Source: Beroe forskalii (lineage: Eukaryota; Ctenophora; Nuda; Beroida; Beroidae). Taken from it: 64,000 nt of DNA. Below are positions 1 to 10,200 of the stretch, piece after piece (the first letter of the stretch is position 1; each line of letters begins with the position of its first letter). The translations under genes were made by a program, and so were the position numbers. The notes beneath the pieces were generated by a model. That model was given only the letters and a program-made list of their open reading frames with translations, was not told the DNA's origin and made no database searches. Location: the NCBI GenBank assembly GCA_011033025.1, contig WFMF01000010.1, forward strand, positions 522,163 to 586,162, in the 5' to 3' direction.

Positions 1-535
1 TGTTAGCAGTCAGTGGCGATGGTTGGAGATGGACTTTCAGAACTTTTGATTTGATTTAGTTTCAAAGATATGAACACAAATGGGCTTCGCACTGTTGTGT
101 ATTTGGTGCATAGACCCGGCCAAATTCAATGACACAATATGGTGACTGGTGTAAACTCTCGTGCTTATACACGATAATATCCTTGGGCACCCTCGTCGGG
201 CTTATCAGTTGTGATATCATACTTGAGCGGGTTTATGCCTTATAGTTACATGCTACTTGGTGAAGCCCGAAAGTGTTCGGTGATAAGAGAAATTAATGTC
301 TACTGATGACATCTTCAGGAAATGAGGAATCTGGCAACGCGCGCCGCGCGCGTTTGCGCGGTAAAATTTTGATCCAGTGGGTATTTTCTGAGGGCCTTTA
401 AACAAGAGTTTGGAAATTGAAGCGCGCGCCATCCGTCAATGAAAGTTTCTCTTAAATATTTCGAGATAAGGATGACGATCGGTAGACAACATAATTAGAT
501 ATTAATAAGTTAGTAATAATTCCGTTATTTATTAC

Positions 536-3500
536 CCCTAAATGTGCGTCTGATATGCGGTGGGTGCCACAGAACTGTTGGGACTCGCAGCCTTGTACAC
601 ACTTCAGAATCCCTTGCAGTTTCACTACACGGTTCACTTTGCATTGTCTGGGACGGATGACACATTAGCCCCTAATTCAATATTATTAGTTTGCTGGTAT
701 TCACTAATTCACTGACATTTGTTGACAACTTCATGGATTCTTTTTATACATAACAAGTAACTATTTGGAATTTGAGACAATGAAATAATCAATAATCAAT
801 ACCTTGGAATTTTGAGAGTTTCTGAATTCGACTCAACATTAATATTTTCCTCAACCCATCTGATAGCTGATGTAACCAAGCTGTCCTGTAATAATATTGT
901 TTACACAAGATGAATCTAATATTGTTAAGAATGTAATACCTAATGTAAACACAGGTGTAGGTAAATTAGCCCATACTTTGCGGCAACCCAGATATCTAAC
1001 ATAATGTATTTTTGTCTGATAGGCGAAAGTACACCAAATCTAATTAATATCCCCACATGCCAAGGTATTATTAATTGTAGAGTATAAAGAGTCCGTTTTC
1101 CGGTTGTGAAACTTGAGATTGTATAAGCAGGGGTTTTATCTTGCAATCAATTATCAAATACTTTCGATCCCCAAGTTATCTAGTTGAGTAATTTCAGTTG
1201 CTTGATTAGATGGAATTTAACTGATGTAATTAGATTAGATAAGATTAATTATGGGAGGAACAAGTGATAATTACGTCATCATATCATGTAAACTGCCTAA
1301 CCTGGTTATATTACTCATACAGTGCCTAATTGCAGCCTACAGGGGGGGGGGGGCACGCTTGCAATTTTCAAGCAAAAAGTTACAGTGGAACAGCCCAGTT
1401 CACCTATTGTTCACCAGCTGATTGCTCCAAATTTACTCTAGAATTAACTTTAAATCCAGCATGGTACATTAACACTTGAAGAGTTGATTTGTTGCACCAG
1501 AAATTCAGCCCTCCCCCAGTCCCCATGTAATAAGGCACTGCAGAGTAACCACAGTAATTCCTGACCTGGATGAAGTGGCGCTGAGCTTCTGACAAACTGA
1601 AATAAAACGAGGATATTAAGTCATCACTAAATACCATTGAAAATCATCAGTCATCTGCCGATTTCCAAGTTTCACAACAACTAACCAATCAGGTTGTTGT
1701 AGGTTCCCACCATCACCAGTGCAAGAATCATAAGAGAGGTTCCAATTACCTCAAATTTGACTGTAGAAAGTAAGTGCAGTTGCAAAACTCATAAAGATTC
1801 AAATTTTAAAGATTCATAGGATAAACTTGATCTGGTCTGCCCACTTGTTATTTCCAATAAATTTCCGTAATCGTGTTATAAACCCTAGATAGCAACCAAA
1901 AAATTTCGAGTGTGCTTGGTTACTCTAATGTAACTATCGGCATGTTTGCTAGGATTGTTATCAGGGCGCTGGCAAGCGCACGCAGCCACGTTATGGGTTC
2001 TCCGGACGAGGGCATCTGCCCTTCGGGCAGATGCCCTCGGCCCGAAGGGCCGAGGGCATCTCCGAACGATCAGCACCCCCGCCTGGAGGGCGGGGGTGCT
2101 GCCATCGGCCCGAAGGGCCGAGGGCAGCAGTCCCGGCCCGAAGGGCCGGGACTGCTGGCCAGACACAGTAAAAAGGCCAGGAGTACCAGCACGAAGTGCT
2201 GAAAGTCGTAGCGGGACCAATTTTCAAGTCTTGAAAAATGAGTTTGCCAGCGCCCAATATATAAAAATTCAGTGATTTGCGAAGATCGCGATTTTCGAGT
2301 CGCGTTCTAGACACGTTAACGAGCTCTGTTGGACACAAAAATTTGCACAGTTGTAGTCCATGGTATGAAGAACAATCCCTGAAAATTTCATGAAAATCGA
2401 CCGCACCGTTTTTTTCATAATAAATTATCAAAAAATCCCATTTTGCCGAAAATTAGTGTTATGGACGGTACGACTCCTCCTCCTCCTCCTCCTCCTACTA
2501 CCACAAAACGGGAAAACACTTCACGGGAGAACCATAAAAGATAGAACCGTAATCTAAACGGCATATGAAACTTTAGAATGAGGTGCGTGCACTAGGGCAT
2601 GTTAAAAATATTTTTGCCAAATCCTTAATTGGATAATTGACCAATTAAAGTAATTATCGCTTATAACTCAGAAGGTATTGATGATAGCAACTTTATTCCA
2701 ACGGTATCATTAACTAGAGCCAAAATAACGTTATATGCGTTTAATTTGCGTACCGGCCTAATGAGATAATTGACCAATTAAAGTAATTATCGCGTATAAC
2801 TCGAAAAGTAAAAATGATAGCGACTTAATTCTAACGGCATCATTTACAAGAGCCAAAATTACGCTTTTTACGTTTATCTTGAGTGCCGGTTCTCAACCGC
2901 CTAATGAGATAATTGACCAATTAAAGTAATTATCGCTTATAACTCAGAAGAGTAAAATGATAGCAACTTAATTCCAACGGTATCATTAACTAGAGCCAAA
3001 ATAACGTTATATGCGTTTAATTTGCGTACCGGTTCTCAACCGCCTAATGAGATAATTGACCAATTAAAGTAATTATCGCGTATAACTCGAAAAGTAAAAA
3101 TGATAGCGACTTAATTCTAACGGTATCATTTACAAGAGCCAAAATTACGCTTTTTACGTTTATCTTGAGTGCCGGTTCTCAACCGCCTAATGAGATAATT
3201 GACCAATTAAAGTAATTATCGTGTATAACTCGAAAAGTAAAAATGATAGCAACTTAATTCCACCGGTATCATTTACAAGAGCCAAAATGACACTTTATAC
3301 GTTTATCTTGAGTGCCGGTTCTCAACCGCCTAATGAGATAATTGACCAATTAAAGTAATTATCGTGTATAACTCGAAAAGTAAAAATGATAGCGACTTAA
3401 TTCCAATGGTATCATTAACCAGAGCCAAAATCACGTTATACACATTAATTTGAGTACAGGTTGTCAACCGCTTAATTGAATAATTGACTGATTAAAGCAA

Positions 3501-5993
3501 TTATCTCTACTTGTACTGAATGTAGTGAGTTTCTTGCCAAAAAAGAGTGATATGGATAGCCAAAAACAATTTAAATTGTTTGGGTTTCGCAGCCACTACA
3601 GTACCTAAAATTATACGATTAAAAGTATTGATATGAATTTTAATCGCAGCCCGGTCGTGGCGGTGCATTTTGGTTTCAAACACATTTCTGTGTTTAGGTA
3701 CAGCTCGATCCTGACAAAGTCAAAGACGGATTTACACAATCAATTAATGCTGTTTTTCCATTACTACAATGAAATTGTGGTAGTCTGCTACCACAGTGCA
3801 CCGCCACGACCGGGCTGCGATTAAAATTCATATCAATACTTTTAATCGTATAATTTTAGGTACTGTAGTGGCTGCGAAACCCAAACAATTTAAATTGTTT
3901 TTGGCTATCCTATAGTTATATATGTTTAGTGAGTGTGGCAGTCCACATTGTTTCATAGATCAGAGATCTGTTTTTCCTTAAATTACGTATAGCAGTCCTA
4001 AGGCGCTTCATCAGACCGATGGATAACCTAGCCAGGGAAGGATAAGGGTTGTGATGATGGTAAGGTTTAGGGTAAGGGTAGTAATAGATAGAGTTATAGT
4101 TAAGCTAGGTAAGGGTGAGTTCGCCTTCGGTCCACCTAAGGAAAATCGGCGTTCCCTAGACTGTCCAACTCAGTTCTGTCGATGTACAAAACACTAATCT
4201 AACGCCCCCCTGTTTGTACTGTTGCACTAACCAAACTCGTCTTCGCCTCGTGCAATTACAGCAACAGTACCGCTATCATATTGTGCCGTTTAGCGCATGA
4301 AATTTATAGAAGTGTGTGTGTCTATGGGCTTATGGGTATATGACAAACATAACATAAATACTGCATAAATACTTATATCTCTCCGTACGCCACGCCCCGT
4401 CGCCCCATGGCAACGCGCGCGCAATGGGGGAAAATGCACGTTAATTGCGCGCGTGTTGATTTCGGTTAAAAACGTTGTTTTGATTTCGTTGCTCTGTAAC
4501 TTTTTGATCTGTTTGGAATTTTTTGATGCGGTAAAAAGTATTCGATCAAGGAATCAATGGTAGTGTTAGCGATCGAGGTGCTGCGTAGCAGCGCCGAGTG
4601 AGCTGTGTATTTGCCGGCACAGCGGGCCTGCTAGTTATCTATAATTTCAGAGGAGTGAGAGAACAGACATCAGCAGGTGGAAAGTGAGAACGGAGAGATA
4701 TAATAGTATAATACGCAAGGTTCAATTTTTGCCTGCCAAAATGTCAAGCGAGATGCCCCTGTGAAGCCTGTGCCAAACTCAACTGAAGTCTGAATTGCCA
4801 CATCTCATCACCTCATCCTACCACAGCTATGATACAGATTTAGTTAAAAAGTAAATTAGTATTCCGAATCGAAGACATTATCATGATTAACCCTCACTTT
4901 AAAGGTAAGGAGAGACAGTTAGACAGTTAGGAAGAATTAGCTAGATATTCCAAAACAAGGGCTTTATAGCAAACCCGGATTTCAGCTATTTTGACCGGTT
5001 TAGCTACCGCTTAGTTACTCCAATAAATGCAGTCGCAAGATCGTGCATAATATTATATTGTACATAAATCCCACTTACAAGATCGTGCGTTTTTATAAAA
5101 TAGAATTTCAACACCCAAGTGTGTATTTGATATATTTCTAAGAACCACAGTACAGAAGTGCTGTACTCTGATCATCCATGTTTATGAAATATATAGCAAA
5201 ATGAAAAATAAGCGCAGTACTATTACCATTTTATGTGAATCAATAGTAAACAAGCTAGTGTTTATCTCTGCAGGACATGGTACCGATGTTGAAATTTTAT
5301 TTTGCACCACAGGAGTGGATATATGGCCGAAAACCACCGCATTTCACTGATAACTCGGACAATTTGTGAGCTAGAAATGGTACAAAAATGACATACCTAT
5401 GACATACCTATAATGACATGTCAAAATTTTATTGAGAAATTCTTATCACAGATTGTGTTATTGAGCTTTGATTTTGTAAACCTTTATAGGACACCCGGTA
5501 TTTCTATTCATATTCATTACAAAAAAGGCCCTTAGTGGCGCCCCAAGTGGGTTTGCAAACAAACAAGAATACAAGAATTTATCAAAGTAATTAGGTACAT
5601 TCTCACCTGTCGAAGGATTCATCCCATTGTGGAAGTATGCTCAGAGGAACTTTGGCACTGTCAGCAGCATTTAAAACCTGTTACAACAATGGTTTATGAA
5701 CTTCGCAGTTGAATGTAGGTAGCATGTGTAACAATTTACGAATTTTAACACGGGTTACAATCTTGCTAGTTCCTCGGAGAAGAGAATTCCTCTGGGAAAG
5801 GTGCATTGAGTAATGAGTATGAGTAAGCTGTGTCAAACTCATTTGTCTTATTGAACATCAAAACTACAAATCATTTCAAGATTATTATTGATCACTGAAT
5901 CAATGGTCGCCATGTAGATGGTCCCAGCTCTGTAAACTAATCACTGAAAGTACATACCAGGTAAATGATGAGCAATGCTCCTTTCAGGTTCAT
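536..5993 (-). CDS. Leishmanolysin-like (M8) metallopeptidase, N-terminal part, 5 exons
   Basis: Five exons in consistent phase: 5958-5993, 5607-5677, 1566-1596, 803-885 and 536-647, all with GT-AG borders. They join to a protein opening with a hydrophobic signal peptide (MNLKGALLIIYLVLNAADS). It continues with PLSILPQWDES, FIQDSLVTSAIRWVEENINV, a lone Cys (IPRQC), then Cys-rich KCVQGCESQQFCG and ISDAHLG. This order resembles the start of the secreted zinc peptidases leishmanolysin and invadolysin: a strand near a YDxS-like motif, a helix ending in a conserved Cys, then Cys-rich CG...IPxxHL. The HExxH zinc site would lie on exons left of the window, so activity cannot be judged. A splice-acceptor-like TAG sits 10 bases before the ATG. 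Intron 2 (4.0 kb) holds several repeats. The exon structure is well supported; the family call is moderate and rests on remembered patterns. Confidence 0.6.
2008..2201. repeat. Cluster of GC-rich hairpins, mostly with C(GAA)G loops
   Basis: Successive near-perfect stems: 2008-2038, 2031-2059, about 2071-2101, 2099-2126, 2124-2157 and 2187-2201. All but the third (loop TGGAG) close with CCC-GAA-GGG or CAC-GAA-GTG, or the complement TTC. Neighbouring hairpins share arms, so alternative foldings compete. It lies in intron 2 of the M8 gene. Short ORFs crossing it are by-products of its GC content. Confidence 0.85.
2476..2497. repeat. CTC trinucleotide microsatellite
   Basis: A short uninterrupted run of CTC/TCC units inside the M8 gene intron 2. 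Confidence 0.85.
2625..3490. repeat. Tandem array, 143-bp unit, about six copies
   Basis: The landmark TAATGAGATAATTGACC recurs at about 2759, 2902, 3045, 3188 and 3330, a period of 142-143 bp, with a diverged copy at each end. Two subtypes alternate. One has CTTATAACTCAGAAG and AACTAGAGCC. The other has CGTATAACTCGAAAAG and TTACAAGAGCC. The order A-B-A-B-B-B suggests a dimeric higher-order unit. It lies in intron 2 of the M8 gene. Confidence 0.9.
3554..3910. mobile_element. Foldback element with perfect 114-bp inverted repeats
   Basis: Left arm 3554-3667 and right arm 3797-3910 are exact reverse complements, with a 129-bp centre between them. Arms start and end with GGATAGCC/GGCTATCC and are flanked by TAT on both sides, a possible 2-3 bp target duplication. 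There is no coding capacity: the 63-codon ORF at 3633-3824 is a by-product. Identical arms suggest a recent insertion or gene conversion. Confidence 0.8.
3911..5606. other. Remainder of M8 intron 2, no gene seen
   Basis: AT-rich sequence with a GC-rich patch near 4385-4630. I see no coding exon with convincing borders and no RNA gene. Confidence 0.5.
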
Positions 5994-6169
5994 CTTCACA
6001 TTCCTATCAATGAAAGGAAATTTTCAGAATAAAATTATCTTTTGATCATCAATAAAATAATATCATATTATCATCATATTATCAATATTGTCAGTTTTCC
6101 ATTCAAGTTAATATACTAATATAGCAGCTTCCTTATTTCAAAAAATACAACTTGCATGTTGAATCCACC

Positions 6170-6745
6170 AACCACCAAACCCTCTCGAACGCACCACAAA
6201 CCACCTGAAACCATTAAACCAACAATCACACCTGAAACCACCCAAAACCATCTGAACCCACCCAAACCCACGGCTACCCGAACTTCGTTTTTCAATCATT
6301 TTTTAATCAAAATATGAAAATTGCCCAAACCCACCCCGAAACGAAAAAAACTTTACTGAAGTGTGGAACCACCTGAAACCAAACCGCTAAAATTCAGTGT
6401 TTGGTTGGGTTATGGTTAAGGGTGGGTTCGGGTGGGTTCTGGTGGAACCTGAACCCACCTGAAACAAGCAGAACTAAGCAACCCCACCAAAGTATGAGCT
6501 TTGGGTGGTTTCAAGTGGTTTCAGATGGTTTGGGGTTTTAGGTGGTTTGGTAATTCAGGTGGTTCGAGGCTAAATCCAGTGGATTCAGCGTGGGTTCAAA
6601 TGGGCTGGTGGGTTTGGGTGGTTGTAGGTGGTCCCTGCTTCTAGTATCAATGCCAAAACTCGTATTTTGGGGTTTGGGTGGGCTCTAGTTAGCTGCTTGT
6701 TTCGGGTGGGTCAGGCGGTTTCAAGTGGTTCCACCATAACCTCTA
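6170..6745. repeat. Inverted minisatellite, ACCACCTGAAACC type
   Basis: From about 6170 to 6380 the plus strand is rich in ACCACCTGAAACC-like words. From about 6410 to 6740 it carries the reverse complement (GGTTTCAGGTGGT). The region is therefore a large imperfect palindrome with a C-rich then a G-rich half. No coding potential was recognised. Confidence 0.75.
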
Positions 6746-7134
6746 CCATAACCCTTACCTAACTGGGATTTGCATAGCTGTTAATTTTCCAAAATAAAAA
6801 TAAACACACAACACACGAAAATAAAGGGAGAGAAGGGCGTGGAAAAAGGCAAGATAGAAATGTAGATTGCCAAATTGAATTCCAAGGTCCTATCTATAAG
6901 GGTGATTATCATGAACTGACCAAGCATCCAGGAATAAAATTTAGATTTTAATAATACCATCTTATAGTCAAATCGAATCTTGACTTTAGGTATAGGAACG
7001 AATGAGGAGAATCGAACAGCAAGGAACAAAATGAGAGCTGTTTAACCGTAATGCACCCACTAGTTCATACTGTTAAACACAGTATCAGACAATACCTAAT
7101 GGTTCTATTTACATCGTTTGTTTTGAAGTTTTCC

Positions 7135-7200
7135 TTTTTTTTTTTTTTTTTTTTTTTTTCTTTTTTTCTTTTTTTTTTCATTTTCTCTTTTTTCTTTTTA
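7135..7200. repeat. Poly-T tract
   Basis: A long, slightly interrupted T run. The flanking AT-rich sequence (6745-7445) holds no gene I can support. Confidence 0.8.
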
Positions 7201-7445
7201 AACAATTTTAAGCTTTTTTCCTTCCTTTCTTGATTTTTTGAAAATACGCTTTTCAAAATCATTGCGCTTTTCTAAAATCATTTTCAAAAAATCTTTTAAT
7301 ATTAAAGGTTACCAATCCACATACCAATCTAAAATGAGTGGCAAACAAGGGAAGTGGTCTTGCACTTTATGTTAGGGAATCACTTTAGTGAATTAGGTTT
7401 ATATAATCAGTATTCACTAACCTTGAATCACTATTATATCAATAA

Positions 7446-7538
7446 ACAACACCACTCAAAAATCCTTGACATCACCTCTTATCTTTGACACCACTCATTA
7501 TCCATGATACCACTCCTTATCCTTGACACCACTCCACA
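7446..7538 (+). repeat. Satellite A, left remnant (19-20 bp unit)
   Basis: Four to five units of the CCTTGACAYCACTC satellite immediately left of the LTR element. They continue at 10201, so the element split a single array. Confidence 0.9.
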
Positions 7539-7846
7539 TGTTAAATGGGAAAACAGATGGTAAGCAATGAAACACTATAGCTGACTCCAGATAAAACCAA
7601 TCTGAAATATAGGTAACAATCAATGATGTAAATGGAATGATACCAAAGTCATATCACAATCACATAATCACAATCATATCAAAGTAGCAAATAGTTATAT
7701 TACAAATCATATAACAAATTGATATAACCTAAATAACTTATACATAATAAATCATAACTCACCACTGAGGTGAACAGTAATACACTTCAGCACAACTCTA
7801 TAAAGAAGACATAAATAAGTGAGAGTTGGAATGTTAGAATCTAACA
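7539..7846 (-). repeat. 3' long terminal repeat of the LTR element
   Basis: 308 bp, TGTTAAATGG to TTAGAATCTAACA. It matches the right LTR apart from a 10-bp AGATAAAACC segment and other short indels. Confidence 0.93.
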
Positions 7847-8001
7847 ATCTCCCACCTAACTCAGAACTTCTAAAATAAGAAAGAGTTATATTCACAATCT
7901 CCCATCTAACTCAGAACTTCTTAATAAGCAAGAAAGATTTATATTAACAATCTCCTACCTAACTCAGAACTTCTAAATAAGAAAGATCTCATTTAACAAT
8001 T
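7847..8001 (-). repeat. Triplicated polypurine-tract module
   Basis: Three tandem copies of about 50 bp, each starting (plus strand) ATCTCCYAYCTAACTCAGAAC after an ACA that mimics the LTR end. In element orientation each carries a purine tract (GGTGGGAGAT, GATGGGAGAT, GGTAGGAGAT). Only the first adjoins the LTR. Confidence 0.85.
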
Positions 8002-8728
8002 AAAACTTTAAAAACATTTAACCCTTAAAACTTTAAAAACATTCGAAATATACAAATATATTAGTCTATAGTAACTTAGTAAGGAAAATTCAAATATCAT
8101 GAAAATCAATGACTCTGAGCCCAAATATTATACCCAGAATTCAGTGATTGGTTATCAAAAACGATATGAAATTCAATATACTTGAATAGAATATTAAGGT
8201 AAACATTTAAATAGGTACAATTCAAACAGTTCAAATGTGAGTTCAATTGCGATCAACCATCATATTGTTCAAAAATATTCTGGATTGTCAAGATTCACAC
8301 CCCAAGAGAAATCACCCATCATGCACATGAACCACCCAGGTGAGCAACTGGTCCCATCTCCGACCCAAATAAGCTAAACATTGTTATCAAAGGGGAAGAT
8401 GTCTTCTGAATAACCACCTCACCTCTCACACATTATTAGCAGTGAGTCACAATACATATCCTCGAACTACAATCCTCAGTGTGACATCCTCATTCACTGC
8501 ATAATAATGTCCCTGAGAACATACTGCCCCAAATTAGGTGAATGAATAACCATCTCGGTATCAGGAATGAAGCTCATTCACCCACCAGAAGACACAAAAT
8601 GCATTCTATTTAATGGTTTTTCCAGGATGGACCTCAACAACAAGACATTACATGAGATATCAGGTGGTTCACAATGCTCCAATTACACAAAATGGAACTT
8701 CTGGTTTACCAGTAAGTAGGTACAAAAA

Positions 8729-9910
8729 TTATTTGTACAAGTTGCCCATTCCTGGTCTGCAGTGAAGTTGCAGTGATTGAGTCATTGGACTGATCAGAAA
8801 CATTATCAGTGATGCAAATACTTGATAGATGTTAACCTTGAAGCCCCATCCATTTCTCTTAATTTCACATGTGGAGTTAATCTTACCATGCATGTGATCA
8901 TGTTTCTTTGGCATGATTCTCTTTTGGTTAGAGGGTATATGTGAAAACAGCGGAATTTCATCTGAATCGATTGCACTTTTAGGTTCAGCTATTTCATGTT
9001 GATCTTCTAGTCCATCAGAGTATTTGAGGTATTTGTTTGGGTATGTTGACAATTCATTTTGTTGGGAATGAGTTGTCTCGTAGTTTGATGGTATGTTGGA
9101 GTTGATCTCAGGTATCCAGCCAGTATTATAGCCCAAAACTGCTTCAGGAACATTTTTCTTGAAAATAAAGTCAAGACTATCCAATTCATCATTTTGACCA
9201 TAATGAACATTATCGACAGCATCACTAATTCCATCTACAGTGTAATTGTCAACAGCATCCATCTTTTCATTTCTTTCAGCAACAGGACAGTCAACATAAA
9301 TTTCATCAGATTCATTTTCATTCCCTGCAATTAGATGTGTCTCAACAGTAGAACAATCAGTCATCATAACAACCCCATTCTCCCTCATATTTCCATCTTG
9401 ATGTACATGTGCTACTACAGCAAGACTGTGATCAAGCTTAACCTCACAGTCACTTTCATTTTTGAATGTGCAATTTATTTCTGTATCACATTCACCTACA
9501 CTTTCCTTTTCAACGATGACTGAGTAGAAACTTTTACATTCCCTACACTGACATTGCACCTTCTTTATCCACATTATGTTCCCATATGCAATATCAAGCT
9601 CATATAAGATCTCATTGATGTCATGGTCATCTAAACATAGGGCATCTAGTTGGGGATCTCCTCTTAGCATATTCACAATCAAGAAGGGGCCCTGTTTTTC
9701 TTCTTTTACAATGGTATGGTTCTTCCAATGTTCCACAGAAAATCTCCAGTTGTAATAATCCTGATGCTCACCATGAAATAGGTTTTCTGATATAGAAAGA
9801 TGATCTGTATTCAATCCATGGTCATCAGCCAACTTATCCAATGCATCATCAATTTCCTTCTGGATTTGCTCCATTTCTGTCATTCCAGTGTGTGCTTGAA
9901 CTGCTACCAT
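8729..9910 (-). CDS. Gag-like protein of the LTR element (393 aa)
   Basis: A single intact ORF opening at the edge of the 5' LTR. Residues about 45-120 have the pattern of a retroelement capsid domain: ENLFHGEHQDYYNWRFSVEH, then FLIVNMLRGDPQLDALCL, then ILYELDIAYGN. This matches the F-G-...-W and L-x-x-x-Y-G signature of Gag/UBN2-type domains. A Cys cluster follows (CQCREC, then C-x-21-C-type spacing), but there is no CCHC zinc knuckle. The C-terminal half is acidic and probably disordered, ending in a basic patch and a hydrophobic stretch (VNIYQVFASLIMFLISPM). The first ATG lies inside the primer-binding site; Met10 or Met13 could be the functional start. The ORF has no stops or frameshifts, unlike the other retroelement genes here. 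Family assignment is by pattern, not search. Confidence 0.7.
   Translation of the reverse strand: MVAVQAHTGMTEMEQIQKEIDDALDKLADDHGLNTDHLSISENLFHGEHQDYYNWRFSVEHWKNHTIVKEEKQGPFLIVNMLRGDPQLDALCLDDHDINEILYELDIAYGNIMWIKKVQCQCRECKSFYSVIVEKESVGECDTEINCTFKNESDCEVKLDHSLAVVAHVHQDGNMRENGVVMMTDCSTVETHLIAGNENESDEIYVDCPVAERNEKMDAVDNYTVDGISDAVDNVHYGQNDELDSLDFIFKKNVPEAVLGYNTGWIPEINSNIPSNYETTHSQQNELSTYPNKYLKYSDGLEDQHEIAEPKSAIDSDEIPLFSHIPSNQKRIMPKKHDHMHGKINSTCEIKRNGWGFKVNIYQVFASLIMFLISPMTQSLQLHCRPGMGNLYK
9901..9909 (-). promoter_or_regulatory. Primer-binding site, initiator tRNA-Met
   Basis: TGGTAGCAG on the minus strand, one base inside the 5' LTR. It is complementary to the 3' terminus of animal initiator tRNA-Met (known: CUGCUACCA). 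The match stops after nine bases. Confidence 0.75.
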
Positions 9911-10200
9911 TGTTAAATGGGAAAACAGATGGTAAGCAATGAAACACTATAGCTGACTCCAATCTGAAATATAGGTAACAATCAATGATGTAAATGGTGA
10001 TACCAAAGTCATATCAATCACATAATCACAATCATATCAGTGCTAGTTATATTACAAATCATATAACATAAATTGATATAACCTAAATAACTTATACATA
10101 ATAAATCATAACTCACCACTGAGGTGAACAGTAATACACTTCAGCACAACTCTATAAAGAAGACATAAATAAGTGAGAGTTGGAATGTTAGAATCTAACA
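9911..10200 (-). repeat. 5' long terminal repeat of the LTR element
   Basis: 290 bp, the right-hand copy of the LTR, followed by the target duplication CCACA at 10201-10205. Confidence 0.93.

Larger units (their letters stand above)
7539..10200 (-). mobile_element. LTR retrotransposon, Gag-only, Copia-like signals
   Basis: Two direct repeats (7539-7846 and 9911-10200) begin TGTTA and end TAACA and differ mainly by small indels. The whole is flanked by the 5-bp duplication CCACA (7534-7538 and 10201-10205). On the minus strand, TGGTAGCAG starts one base after the 5' LTR (9909-9901). This matches the 3' end of animal initiator tRNA-Met and acts as the primer-binding site. GGTGGGAGAT abuts the 3' LTR as polypurine tract. 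The 2.06-kb interior holds one intact 393-codon Gag-like ORF and no protease, integrase or reverse transcriptase. The element must therefore be non-autonomous. LTR ends, primer and tract look Ty1/Copia-like, but the Gag fold is also reminiscent of Gypsy/BEL Gag, so the clade is open. Confidence 0.9.

Noticed and set aside
60..190. A sixth exon of the M8 gene (minus strand, acceptor-like CACCAG near 155)
   Set aside because: Neither reading phase gives the expected TDFxLYV..C motif and no good donor follows before a stop.
1885..2431. Overlapping ORFs of 96-146 codons on both strands around 1.9-2.4 kb
   Set aside because: They are a consequence of the GC hairpin cluster lacking stops; there is no domain, codon bias or splice support.
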